Below, in pieces: positions 37,816 to 46,926 of a stretch of DNA of 64,000 bases. The stretch spans positions 3,472,001 through 3,536,000 of the forward strand of contig NZ_CP150276.1 in assembly GCF_037977235.1 (NCBI RefSeq), read 5' to 3'. Source of the DNA: Paenibacillus sp. FSL K6-0276. Its GTDB lineage: Bacteria; Bacillota; Bacilli; Paenibacillales; Paenibacillaceae. The notes under the pieces were generated by a model. It was not told the DNA's origin and made no database searches. It saw only the letters and a program-made list of their open reading frames with translations. The translations under genes and the position numbers were made by a program. Position 1 is the stretch's first letter, and the number at the start of each line of letters is the position of its first letter.

Positions 37816-37979
37816 GTGCCTGTTGCCAAACCATCTTTCGCTTTGATCGTGAAGCTTGTTGCTTCTCCTTTATTGAGTAGACAATACAAACTGTGCCGCG
37901 TTTTCGCCACTTCGTTACCACTACATAATAATACGTCGTGCTGGTTGGCGCGCTTACGTAACACTTTTTTGATCACCAT
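37767..37979 (-). pseudogene. Ig-like domain tail remnant
   Basis: The minus frame contains TSFTIKAKDGLATGTYSAIV followed by TITAE, the typical last strands of bacterial Ig-like repeats in secreted proteins. The N-terminal part of the frame looks random. Likely a gene fragment. Confidence 0.35.
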
Positions 37980-38114
37980 AATCCAATTATATGGTTTATC
38001 TTCGTTTTGAATCTTAATGGAATCTTAACGAATATATAAATTTTAAATAAAAAAATTGGAAACCAGCTGATCTTGCTTTTATTACTTGTAATTATGACAA
38101 AACGAAAGGTCTAT

Positions 38115-38160
38115 TAAAAAAAGAGCGTACCAACGACAGAAAACATGTTGGAACGCTCTT
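38115..38160 (-). terminator. Rho-independent terminator
   Basis: Arms AGAGCGTtCCAAC and GTTGGTACGCTCT pair with one mismatch, then seven T residues on the minus strand. The upstream (higher-coordinate) sequence is only a decayed tail. Confidence 0.75.
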
Positions 38161-38303
38161 TATTAATTACTTACAACTACAAATAATACTAGTGTTAAAT
38201 ATGGTTCCAAAATATTCTCTCTTAACAGCGACACACCACATTCCACATGTGATGTATAAACACTGAAAACAAGTTACAGGAATAGCATTTGCTCAATGAA
38301 GGG

Positions 38304-38328
38304 GCGGCTGACAACAGTCGCTCTTTTA
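38304..38328 (+). terminator. Small terminator-like hairpin
   Basis: Stem GCGGCTG/CAGTCGC (one G-T pair), loop ACAA, then TCTTTTATT on the plus strand. No plus-strand gene precedes it. Confidence 0.4.
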
Positions 38329-38473
38329 TTATCCCCCCACCCAGTGCCTGACGAAATAGTTATTACAATTGAGCCGAAGTTAAGGCTTGTTATACCCATC
38401 TAAAAATTTCACGAATGTCTTTCTGTACGTACAAGGAAGAAAAATTCAGGTGAATTCCACGTAATGAATCATC

Positions 38474-39184
38474 CTATATCTTTTGTATTCTCTCCCAAAA
38501 TTCTTTAAAACGTTGTTCAATTACAGGTTCAATCAAGTCATAATTTTCCCATGTATTAGCAACATGATAAAATGTAAGTCCAACTCCTTGAAAGGTATGG
38601 ACATAGTCTTCGGCTGTATAAATGTCCTTTTGAATATTCAAATATTCATTGACGAATGGTTTAATCCCATCTGCAAGTTCTTGGGTTGAAAACACGCCGT
38701 CCAGACATTTCCGATAGAATTCAGCACCCGTAAGCTGCTTCTGCTTTACTTTCTCTATTTCAGTAGCGAACTGATGCTCTATTTCCTCTGAAAACCAATT
38801 ATTATTAATTAACCAAGTGATGAACATGCCCGTAGCGGTGTAAGCAGCATCTTTTGTTAAATCCTCCGGGAAATCCCCTTCATAGTGCCACTTCGCTTTA
38901 TCTAATACACGATCCTCAGGAATCATTATTGCATCTAGAATCGATTCAGGCTCTTCGATATATCCTTTCGCTTGGTATTCCAGAGACAATTGCTCAAGCT
39001 GATAAAGCGCTTCTTCCATTGGATATTGTTGATACACCGCATTCGTGGTTTTTTTCCGTAATGTTAACCGGCCTTTCACGATATTTAAAATATGTAGATC
39101 TGACGAAGTCTCCGTGATCATCAAATGAATATATTGTTTATAATTTTTGCTCGGTTTTGTAAGCAATATTCTCTTCGGATTCAA
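38474..39184 (-). CDS. Conserved hypothetical protein (DUF7832-like C-terminal part)
   Basis: 236 aa. The N-terminal 75 residues (KRILLTKPSKNYKQYIHLMI...) look like a WGR/DNA-ligase-type small beta domain: the ILNIVKGRLTLRKKTT stretch and QLEQLSLEYQAKGY suggest this, but weakly. The second part, KAKWHYEGDFPED then TATGMFITWLINNNWFS, recalls DUF7832 proteins. TTG 39184 is preferred because AAGGAGG lies seven bases upstream, inside a longer ATG-initiated frame from 39205. Function unknown; such proteins are often near toxin/immunity genes. Confidence 0.75.
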   Translation of the reverse strand: MNPKRILLTKPSKNYKQYIHLMITETSSDLHILNIVKGRLTLRKKTTNAVYQQYPMEEALYQLEQLSLEYQAKGYIEEPESILDAIMIPEDRVLDKAKWHYEGDFPEDLTKDAAYTATGMFITWLINNNWFSEEIEHQFATEIEKVKQKQLTGAEFYRKCLDGVFSTQELADGIKPFVNEYLNIQKDIYTAEDYVHTFQGVGLTFYHVANTWENYDLIEPVIEQRFKEFWERIQKI

Positions 39185-39323
39185 TTCTCTTTCCTCCTTA
39201 TACATTTCATAAACGGGATCGGCAAATTACAAGTTCCCTTTAATCGCAATTTCATCGACATGCTCTAGCGTTGCTTTCCCCCACCGACTTACATAATCTA
39301 TAAATGAATTAATTAGAAAATAC

Positions 39324-39926
39324 TTATACTCTGCCCCAAAATTCATCAAGCATTTTCTTGGTTTCTTCTGGTGACCGAAGTTGGACAGAATTCCCTTTTT
39401 CATTTATCGTAAAATGTCCTTTGAAAGCATCTGGCATTGCATTGTATTGTTTTTCTTCTTGTGTATATGCCTGAATAAAACAAGCGTATCCAAATCTATT
39501 TACTAAATACGGTAACCCAAAAGCAGAACGAATCAACTCATATTCTTGATAGTTATATGGTGTATTTTCAGGACGCTTCATCAGAATCTCTATAAACTTA
39601 GACATCAGTTTCTCTACTTCTTTTTCAGTGGCATGATTCGCGTATCCTCGGATTGCAGTCAATCTCATATCTAGATAGCGTTCTTTTTTAAAGGCTTTGA
39701 AGAAAAAATCCTTTAAATCAATATCCTCACAAAACACAAGTGACATCATTATCGTGTTACGAATGTACAATTTTTTTGCTAAAGAATATAGTTCTGTTAA
39801 AAATTCAACATCTGCACTTGACAACGCTATGGTCTTGCATTTTTCTAGCAGCTGTTGGAAATCAATTTTATTTTCAAATCCCTTTTTTTGAGACATTTTC
39901 TTGAGCTCTTCAACTACGTCTGACAT
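39324..39926 (-). CDS. Hypothetical helical protein, possible immunity-type
   Basis: 200 aa, all-helical, with a HEAT-like middle (YIRNTIMMSLVFCEDIDLKDF, DMRLTAIRGYANHATEKEVE) and a distinctive end FKGHFTINEKGNSVQLRSPE. No signal or membrane segments. GGAGG precedes the ATG. It lies 140 bases upstream of the DUF7832-like gene on the same strand. The style resembles solitary immunity proteins, but no toxin is nearby and the assignment is a guess. Confidence 0.75.
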   Translation of the reverse strand: MSDVVEELKKMSQKKGFENKIDFQQLLEKCKTIALSSADVEFLTELYSLAKKLYIRNTIMMSLVFCEDIDLKDFFFKAFKKERYLDMRLTAIRGYANHATEKEVEKLMSKFIEILMKRPENTPYNYQEYELIRSAFGLPYLVNRFGYACFIQAYTQEEKQYNAMPDAFKGHFTINEKGNSVQLRSPEETKKMLDEFWGRV

Positions 39927-40385
39927 TTGATGTATTCCTCCATAATAAAATTGTTCTACGTAATCATTTTACAGCATATCCAAAGAACAAGATTTGGAGC
40001 GTGGGAGGCTTGCAAGTACAACATCCGTTCGTTATTGAAAGTGATGCTCCCTGTATATATTCAAGAATTAAAATAGTACCATAGCGGACGCTAACACAAA
40101 AAAGGGGTTCGCCACCCCTCTTTACTATTTCCGCCGGAGGGATCGAGAGCAAAGACTTTATTATAACTGAGTCGGGTTGGATAGTAGTGACTTTATTATT
40201 AATGCTACAAGTTTATTGTGGGGCTACACTGCTTCACCAACAGTGACAACACTCCACATGTGTGGTCCTAGGAACAGGTATACAGTCTCCCCTTGCATTT
40301 CCTTGCGGCTTTTTTAAATTTGTCATCTTCCCTTTCACAGCATTATGAAACCCGTTATTGTTTCGACACCAACAATAAAGCACAA
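39927..40385. other. Intergenic region with terminator and decayed tail
   Basis: 459 bases, no supported gene. It contains the terminator at 40097-40119 and a copy of the CACTCCACATGTG motif at 40250. Confidence 0.45.
40097..40119 (-). terminator. Rho-independent terminator
   Basis: Stem AGGGGT/ACCCCT, loop GGCGA, then six T residues on the minus strand. It is 270 bases past the nearest minus-strand stop codon. Confidence 0.75.
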
Positions 40386-41357
40386 TCAGGAGACATTTTT
40401 GCGTTTCAGAATATGATAGACATTACTGAACATGCCCGACAGAATACCGGCAATCGGGAATACGGCCCAATTGACATCCCAGCGCTGATAAACAAAGCCC
40501 GTGAACAAGAAGATCACTGTCGCCAATGGCCACAAAATTGCTCCCACAGCTCCCATAAATCGATTTTCTTCCTTCTTCAGTGCAGTGATTTCCATCTCCT
40601 CTAGCAGCTTCGTATATGCACCTTGAATGTTTCCATAATAGATGAACAGGAACACTGCCACTGCAGCGATCAGTAGGAAGGCCGAGACTCCATAAGGAGC
40701 GAAGTCATCATTGACAAATGAAGTTGCGAAGATAAAAGCTAATGACAACACGCATATGCAAACTCCAGTAATCAGAGAAAGGCGATAAGTCGGAGCGAAA
40801 AGGGCTTGACTGCGTTGAAGTGACGCTTTTAGAGCATAAGGTAGTTGAAAGCCTTTCTCCAGACTTTTGAAGCGCTCAAGCTTCATTCCACTATGGATGA
40901 ACATCCCCACTGCCACGGCAACCAGCACGCACATACCAACCAGCCCTAACATCGAACCTTTATCAGCCACAATAGCATTTTTATATTCAAACAGTGTATC
41001 AAGACCAATCAGAAGCGCAACCCCACATGCGCAGAGAAAAACACCGATACCGGTCCATAACCCCGAGCTACGTCTGGCAGCCACATAAGTGTAAGCCTCT
41101 TCTTCTGTCAGAACATGCACATTTACAACCTGCTCCGATTCGACAGGATGGATGCCGAGCTCAGCAGTCAACTCTTCAATATTACCGAATTCCGAAATGA
41201 CAATGCCGATCGCTTCATTCTCCGACTTGCCATCACGCTTCAACTCCTGATACTTCTCTTCCATCCCGGACAGCAGCTCCTGCTTCAGATGCTCCAGTTC
41301 CGGGGTTTTTGGCAGACCAGTGAACATATTATCCAGATATACTATAATCGTCTCCAT
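40386..41357 (-). CDS. Permease-prefix-domain membrane protein
   Basis: Residues 1-70 are a permease prefix domain 1 (DUF1700-like): LKQELLSGMEEKYQELKRDG then EAIGIVISEFGNIEELTAEL. Six or more hydrophobic helices follow. The gene starts six bases after the PadR stop, with its ribosome site GGGAG inside the end of padR. PadR plus prefix-domain protein is a recurring Bacillota pair in which PadR represses the operon; the membrane protein's activity is unknown. Confidence 0.88.
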   Translation of the reverse strand: METIIVYLDNMFTGLPKTPELEHLKQELLSGMEEKYQELKRDGKSENEAIGIVISEFGNIEELTAELGIHPVESEQVVNVHVLTEEEAYTYVAARRSSGLWTGIGVFLCACGVALLIGLDTLFEYKNAIVADKGSMLGLVGMCVLVAVAVGMFIHSGMKLERFKSLEKGFQLPYALKASLQRSQALFAPTYRLSLITGVCICVLSLAFIFATSFVNDDFAPYGVSAFLLIAAVAVFLFIYYGNIQGAYTKLLEEMEITALKKEENRFMGAVGAILWPLATVIFLFTGFVYQRWDVNWAVFPIAGILSGMFSNVYHILKRKNVS

Positions 41358-41363
41358 GTACTA

Positions 41364-41690
41364 TCACCACTCCCTGATAAATTGGTTAACAACCTCCTGT
41401 GTGACCTTCCATTCCTCACATTTCTCCTTGTAATAGGCGAGACCTAGCGGAGTAATCCGGTAATACGTGCGCCGCTTGCCAAGACTCTCATCCTGGAAAA
41501 AGGATTCAATGTAACCGTTCTTCTCTAACCGGGTAAAAGCGGAATACAATGTTGTCTCCTTCATAACGTACTTCTCCTGCGTCACCTTCCTGATATTTTT
41601 GGAAATTTCATACCCATAGGATTCTCCATCCAACAGCATGTAGAGGATCAGCGTATCATTGTAGCCACGTATAACATCACTGCTGATCAA
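41364..41690 (-). CDS. PadR-family transcriptional repressor
   Basis: 108 aa winged-helix protein: ILYMLLDGESYGYEISKNI, ETTLYSAFTRLEKNGYIESF, GKRRTYYRITPLGLAYY, and a short dimerisation helix. TTG start ten bases after GAGGAGG. It is co-transcribed with the prefix-domain gene. The perfect inverted repeat just upstream (41711-41766) overlaps the likely promoter and is the obvious autoregulatory operator. Confidence 0.93.
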   Translation of the reverse strand: MISSDVIRGYNDTLILYMLLDGESYGYEISKNIRKVTQEKYVMKETTLYSAFTRLEKNGYIESFFQDESLGKRRTYYRITPLGLAYYKEKCEEWKVTQEVVNQFIREW

Positions 41691-41710
41691 AAATGGTATA
41701 CCTCCTCGAT

Positions 41711-41766
41711 TACTTCATCTGTCGTAGTAGTTGCAGTATAACATAATTACTACGACAGATGAAGTA
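41711..41766 (-). promoter_or_regulatory. PadR operator/promoter: 19-bp perfect inverted repeat
   Basis: Left arm 41711-41729 and right arm 41748-41766 are exact reverse complements, and each arm is itself roughly symmetric (TACT...AGTA). The 18-bp spacer carries -10 TATACT (41740-41735, minus strand); a weak -35 TTCATC lies 17 bp upstream inside an arm. Two PadR dimers could occlude the promoter. Confidence 0.75.
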
Positions 41767-41869
41767 GTTTAGGGAAAAATAGGCAAAAAAAGTCTAATCC
41801 ATGTCTTGATGCGGATGAGCTTGCTTTTTGTGACCGTAATTGATATCATTTACGGCTTTATACCATAGC

Positions 41870-41907
41870 AAAAAGACGCTATCGTCGGATAATCCATAAA
41901 TAGCGTC
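41870..41907 (-). terminator. Terminator of the SDR gene
   Basis: Stem GACGCTAT/ATAGCGTC with a 17-base loop, then five T residues on the minus strand. Confidence 0.8.
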
Positions 41908-41942
41908 TTTTCTTAATTTATGTGCAGGACATATAAGGTTTA

Positions 41943-42662
41943 TTATGCATTCAAATCCGCCATTGCTGGAATATGAATTTCTTTGACACAGGAAGCTCTA
42001 GAGAGGTTAACGATACATTTCACAATGGAGACAATATCCTGAACAGGAATTCTTGTGCCACTATATGCTGCAATCGCTTTTTCCGCGCCATCCTCATAAG
42101 GAATTTCTGCTGCCAGCTCACCCGGATTCACACAAGTAACTGCAATGCCATCCTTACGAACATGCTCACGCAAAGCATGAGTAATGCCACGTAGACCGAA
42201 CTTGGAAGCTACAAATGATACCTGGGCATTATTGGTATGGTCAAGTCCTGCTGTCGAGCCAATTAGAATAATTTTTCCTGCTTCCGATTGGCGAAGATTA
42301 GGCAGTACAGCCTGTATGCAGGTAATTGTTGAAGTTATATTCACATTAATAATGTTGGCAATGTCAGTCGCCTCATCCTTGTCAAACGTATAGTGATCCT
42401 CAAAACCTTCTTTCTCCCAAATACCCACGTTATAAACTAGAACATCAATCTTCTCCGTTTGAATGCCCTTTGATAAGACTTGTGCGGCATCTGGCTGCGA
42501 TAGATCTACTGCAATCCATATCCGCTGTATGCCATCATTAAGATCCAGACTGCCCGGCCTGCTTCTGGAAACGATCCACACTTGATCACCATACTCAGGC
42601 AAACCTTTCACAAATGCATCTCCCAGACCTTTACTTGCCCCCAAAATTAGATAGTTTCTCAT
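41943..42662 (-). CDS. Short-chain dehydrogenase/reductase
   Basis: Classical-type SDR of about 239 aa. Coenzyme motif LGASKGLGDAF (GxxxGxG variant), YNVGIWE in place of NNAG, IGSTAG catalytic Ser, then FVASKFGLRG, where the usual YxxxK is F-x-x-S-K. Replacement of the catalytic Tyr by Phe is notable and would weaken normal activity. ATG 42662 follows GGGAAAGGG; the longer frame lacks a site. Substrate unknown. Own terminator. Confidence 0.87.
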   Translation of the reverse strand: MRNYLILGASKGLGDAFVKGLPEYGDQVWIVSRSRPGSLDLNDGIQRIWIAVDLSQPDAAQVLSKGIQTEKIDVLVYNVGIWEKEGFEDHYTFDKDEATDIANIINVNITSTITCIQAVLPNLRQSEAGKIILIGSTAGLDHTNNAQVSFVASKFGLRGITHALREHVRKDGIAVTCVNPGELAAEIPYEDGAEKAIAAYSGTRIPVQDIVSIVKCIVNLSRASCVKEIHIPAMADLNA

Positions 42663-42764
42663 ACTGTCGCCCTTTCCCGTGTTTACCATTCTATTTTTAT
42701 ATCATATTACCATCGAAGGACATGAAGAAGTAGGGTTAGAAGTCGGAGTTAGGCAATTAACTTT

Positions 42765-42806
42765 TAAAAAGCCACTACCATGGAGTAATCCATAGATAGT
42801 GGCTTT
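42765..42806 (-). terminator. Terminator of the DrrAB-type operon
   Basis: Stem AAGCCACTA/TAGTGGCTT with extra CCATGG-type pairing in the loop, then TTTTTAAAA on the minus strand. Loop sequence resembles that of the terminator at 41870-41907. Confidence 0.75.
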
Positions 42807-42813
42807 TGTTCAA

Positions 42814-43629
42814 TTATGTCCGGCGCATATAAGCACGAACCGTGATTGGTGCAAAGATTGCGACGATGATCGCTGCCCCGATCAGAGAAATTGCAAAGTC
42901 CCAACCTACGGTTCCAAAGTTAGTAAGTTGTCGTACTGCAGAAACGAGATGTGAGATTGGATTGACTTTAACAAACCATTGTAACCAGTTAGGCAGCGTG
43001 TCGACAGGCACGAAGGCATTAGATAGAAACGTAAGTAGGAACAACACAATCATCGATATCCCCTGTACACTAGAGGCAGTCCGGGCAATCACACCGAAGA
43101 AAGCGAAGATCCAGCTAATCGACCAAGCACAGACAATAACAAGAAGTGCAGCGATTGCGACATGTTCCAGACCACCATCAGGACGGTAACCCATAATGTA
43201 GCCCATGACAAAAGTAAGTACAGTAGCAATCGTATATCTAATCGTGTCAGCCAACAAGGCTCCCGCTAACGGAGCTATACGAGCAATTGGCAGTGACTTG
43301 AATCGGTCAAACACGCCTTTATCCATGTCCTCACGTAATTGGACGCCAGTAACGATTGAGGTAGTAATGACTGTCTGCACAAGAATACCGGGGATAATAA
43401 CAAGCAAATAACTTACCACGTCACCAGATATAGCCCCTCCAAAGATATAGGTAAACATCAGCGTGAAAATAATTGGCTGAAGCGCAACATCGAACAATTG
43501 CTCAGGGGTACGTCGAATTTTCAGTATCCCACGATAAGCCATCGTTAACGAGTTGCGTACGGATTGCCGGAAACTCGTATGGTTTTTCAATTGGCGGTTA
43601 ACACCCGAATTTATTGTAGTAGTTCTCAT
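42814..43629 (-). CDS. ABC-2 type transporter permease (DrrB-like)
   Basis: Six-helix ABC-2 permease, 271 aa, with QPIIFTLMFTYIFGGAI and the DrrB-type ending NPISHLVSAVRQLTNFG. Its ATG overlaps the ATPase stop by four bases. With the DrrA-like ATPase it should export a hydrophobic compound or lipid; daunorubicin-type annotation is by family, not substrate. Confidence 0.92.
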   Translation of the reverse strand: MRTTTINSGVNRQLKNHTSFRQSVRNSLTMAYRGILKIRRTPEQLFDVALQPIIFTLMFTYIFGGAISGDVVSYLLVIIPGILVQTVITTSIVTGVQLREDMDKGVFDRFKSLPIARIAPLAGALLADTIRYTIATVLTFVMGYIMGYRPDGGLEHVAIAALLVIVCAWSISWIFAFFGVIARTASSVQGISMIVLFLLTFLSNAFVPVDTLPNWLQWFVKVNPISHLVSAVRQLTNFGTVGWDFAISLIGAAIIVAIFAPITVRAYMRRT

Positions 43630-44657
43630 ACTCTTGCTGCCTCCTTAATGTTTGACGCTTGGGACGCTGGTAACGCATCATCCGTAGCAGCATGACCAGT
43701 AATCGTTAGGAATACTTCATCAAGCGTCGGTTTCTGCACACTCATCTCAGCCAAGAGGATACCTTCCTCGCGAAGAGCAATCAGTAGGTCTGTAACTATG
43801 TCGGCGTTCGCCATCGGTGCAGTTATTTTCCCAGTTTCGTACGATACCACGGACTGAATTTGGAGCACATGTTCCACGCGCTGACGAGCTAGTTCAATAT
43901 CTTTTAGATTTTGAACTTTCAAGTATAGTGATGTGGTACCCACTGACGCTTTCAGATCATCGGCGGTGCCCTCTGCAACGACTTGCCCACGATCGATAAC
44001 TGCGATCCGATCTGCCAGTTGATCTGCCTCTTCAAGGTACTGTGTAGTTAGAAGAACCGTTGACCCCGTATTCACCAACCGGCGAATGGTAACCCACATT
44101 TGTGAGCGGGTCCGAGGATCAAGCCCTGTAGTTGGTTCATCTAGGAAGATTAACGGTGGTTGTGCAATAAGACTAGCTGCCAAATCCAGACGACGACGCA
44201 TTCCGCCAGAGAAATTTCGAAGGGGCCGTTTAGCCGCCTCAGTCAAACCAAACTCTTCCAGTAATTCTGTTGCTTTTTGCCGCGACTCTGCGCGCCCAAG
44301 CCCTAATAGCCGAGAGAAGATAATAAGATTCTCTGTAGCACTTAATGACTCATCGACTGAGGCATATTGTCCTGTCATACCAATTAATTGTCGAACAATC
44401 TGCGATTCCTTCACCACATCGTGCCCGAAGATTCGCGCTGAACCTGCATCGGGGCGAAGTAAGGTTGCCAGCATCCGAATGACGGTAGTCTTTCCTGCTC
44501 CATTCGGACCAAGGACTCCATAGATCGTACCTGCTTTCACGTTCAAATTCACGCCATCCACCGCGCGATTGTCACCAAAGGTTTTAACCAGGCCACGTGC
44601 CTCGACGGCCCAATCGTCATGGTCTGGTGTTAGGATCTTATTTTTTACATGCACCAT
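43626..44657 (-). CDS. ABC transporter ATPase (DrrA family)
   Basis: 343 aa: Walker A GPNGAGKTTVIRML, signature NFSGGMRRRLDLAASL, Walker B LIFLDEPTTGLDP, and the DrrA-type C-terminal extension ending PTLDEVFLTITGHA. GGAGG precedes the ATG. The upstream 60 bases contain repeated GTTTAAA blocks (about 44710-44745) that could be an operator, but no local regulator is linked to this operon. Confidence 0.94.
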   Translation of the reverse strand: MVHVKNKILTPDHDDWAVEARGLVKTFGDNRAVDGVNLNVKAGTIYGVLGPNGAGKTTVIRMLATLLRPDAGSARIFGHDVVKESQIVRQLIGMTGQYASVDESLSATENLIIFSRLLGLGRAESRQKATELLEEFGLTEAAKRPLRNFSGGMRRRLDLAASLIAQPPLIFLDEPTTGLDPRTRSQMWVTIRRLVNTGSTVLLTTQYLEEADQLADRIAVIDRGQVVAEGTADDLKASVGTTSLYLKVQNLKDIELARQRVEHVLQIQSVVSYETGKITAPMANADIVTDLLIALREEGILLAEMSVQKPTLDEVFLTITGHAATDDALPASQASNIKEAARV

Positions 44658-44772
44658 TGTAATTCCTCCAACGTTTCAGATTATATTGTGATAATAAGCG
44701 CCATTTATAAACTGAATTTAAACGAAGGTTTAAACAGCGTTAAACATTTTCAATTATCCATTTTCTAGAAAA

Positions 44773-44804
44773 AAAACAAAAAAACCACATTCAATGAACG
44801 TGGC
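44773..44804 (-). terminator. Terminator of the decayed exporter
   Basis: Stem CCACGTTCA/TGAATGTGG (one G-T pair) followed by seven T residues on the minus strand. Confidence 0.8.
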
Positions 44805-44816
44805 TAATCTAACTGA

Positions 44817-46735
44817 TTATAATTGCTGACTGACTAAATAATAATACAGGCCTTTTGCCTGCAAAAGTTCTTCATGGGTTCCGCTTTCCACAACTACGCC
44901 TTGATCTAGCACAATGATACGATCCGCATGCTTAACTGTACTTAATCGATGCGCGATAATTAACGTGGTTCTATTTTTATTCATAAGATCCATATTATTC
45001 TGAATTTTCTGTTCCGACTCCGTGTCTAGTGCGCTCGTTGCTTCATCAAACACCAATAATGGAGGATTACCAAGTAATGCTCGTGCAATCGCGATTCTTT
45101 GAGCTTGCCCACCAGATAATCTAATTCCACTTTCACCAATCAACGTATCATAACGAAGCGGAAGCTCATTAATGAAATCATGAGCGCCCGCTAACATCGC
45201 AGAGGCTTCAACTTCACTAAAAGCGACATCCTGCTGTCCTAAAGCAATATTCTCAAGAATCGTCCCCCGAAAAATCACTGTATCTTGCTGCACTACCCCA
45301 ATCTTTTGGCATAAAGAAATTGCATCTATGGTTCGCAGTTCATGTCCATCCACACGTATCGTTCCACTTGAAGGGGAATACAAATTCAATAATAGATTCG
45401 CAATCGTTGATTTCCCCGATCCACTTCGTCCTACTAATGCAACAGTTTGGCCCGCCTTGATCTCTAAGTTAACGTTCTGCAGAATATTCTTCCCATCCAC
45501 CTCATAACGGAAGGTAACATTTTCAAAAGAAACATGACCTTTCACATTCACAAGTGTTCTAAGCTGCGATTGCTCTGACTGCTCTAGCCGAGATTGAAAT
45601 ACATCATCTAATCTTTCCATAGAAATACGTGCTTCCATCAGATCATCGAGCATGTGAATAATATAAGAGATCGACTGAGTTACCGTTGATAAAAATACAG
45701 TAAAAGCTACCAGTTCCCCTGCGGACATATCGCCTTGAAGTACATAACGGGAGCTAAAATACAAAACTGAATCGTTCCTAGCGTACGAATCCACTCTCCA
45801 CCTGTTGCGCAATGGCTGGAAGCTGGATATCGGATAGATTCGCGAGTGTTGCTCTTATCCCCTCTGCTTCAAATCCAAGAGATTGTGCACTTTCCATCAA
45901 GTCTTGGAGTGAGGTTCCTGATTTGCATATTGGACTTGATATGATTAATTGGAACAGATACACCGTAATATTTGCATATCATACTTAAGCAGGTGGGACC
46001 ACAGTCCATTTCACTTTGCTGCAGAATAAAGGGGAACTTTCGCCAAGGTTTTGCAGGCTTAGATTTGATCCGTCCCTCTATGGCTGATTTGACCATCGAA
46101 GTAGATTCGCTTGGTTCCATAGGTGGCTCTGAGAAATCTTCAGATTTCTGATCGAGGAGATTACTGTCACTGTAATTCGAAGCTATCCGAAGGATCGCTT
46201 CCTTAATTTTCGGATAATCGCTTATAAGATGATCAAAATCTTCTTTGGAAAGACGAAAAAGTGTTGCGTTCTCTACCGTTCTAACCGTAGCTTTACGAGG
46301 TTCTCCTTTTAGCAGAGCTAATTCTCCGAAAAAATCACCAGCTTGCAGCTTATTTAGCAATACCCCATGGCTTTCACTTACCACTTTTACTTGACCAGAT
46401 CTTAATATGTAAAATGCGTCCCCTGGCTCGCCCTCTGTTACAACTGACACTCCAGCTGAGTATTCGCAAATTGTAATTTTATCGAGCAGTGAACGAAGCA
46501 CCTGATATTCTATGTTAGAAAAAATAGTAGAGCCTTTCAAAAAATACGCATCGCATCAGAAGCCATATATTGATTCTTATATATGCTTAGCTCGGGGCGC
46601 GTCTCCAGCATTTGAATAAAATCTTCCTTGGAAAGCTTAAACAGTTGAAGCTCAGTGGAGGCTCTAATGGTAATGTCCGTACAGACACAACTTCACTTCT
46701 GGTTGACTGCCTTCTTGATTAACTTTTTCTGACAT
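44817..46735 (-). pseudogene. Decayed cyclic-nucleotide-binding / C39-peptidase / ABC exporter
   Basis: Pieces of one long bacteriocin-type exporter in order. A start at 46735 (MSEKVNQEG, with GGAAG upstream) is followed by an internal deletion and the end of a first cyclic-nucleotide-binding domain (FKLSKEDFIQML). A one-base slip in a T-run (46539-46544) leads to a second such domain (GDFFGELALLKGEPRKATVR) and the C39 Cys motif QQSEMDCGPTCLSM. Then a frameshift near 45960, loss of almost the whole membrane domain near 45800, and an intact ATPase end (GRSGSGKSTIANLLL, LSGGQAQRIAIARALL, LLVFDEATSALD). The ATPase frame 44817-45812 is open but cannot work alone as an exporter. Confidence 0.88.
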
Positions 46736-46888
46736 TAAATTTACTTCCAATAGTTTAATTTTAGACTAAAGGGAATCATGATATTTAACAAGCAACTAAA
46801 GTTGTTATTCAAAAGTTTCCATGTACAAACCACCTAACCACCTATGGCTGGCATCAATCGTATAGCTTAATTTCCATTATATCAAAAT

Positions 46889-46921
46889 AAAAAAACGAGA
46901 AGCGCGATTTCACGCCTCCCG
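46889..46921 (-). terminator. Terminator of the SRPBCC-ArsR operon
   Basis: Stem CGGGAGGCG with partner CGCGCTTCTCG (wobble pairs), then seven T residues on the minus strand, six bases after the ArsR stop. Confidence 0.8.
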
Positions 46922-46926
46922 GTTTA

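Larger units (their letters stand above)
37154..38473. other. Gene-poor region with remnants upstream of the polysaccharide operon
   Basis: 1.3 kb. It should contain the exopolysaccharide promoter near 37160-37310 (AT-rich, no clear consensus). It also holds hairpins at 37320-37353, 38115-38160 and 38304-38328, a HAMP-like fragment (37588-37815) and an Ig-like tail (37767-37979). No intact gene is supported. Confidence 0.5.
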
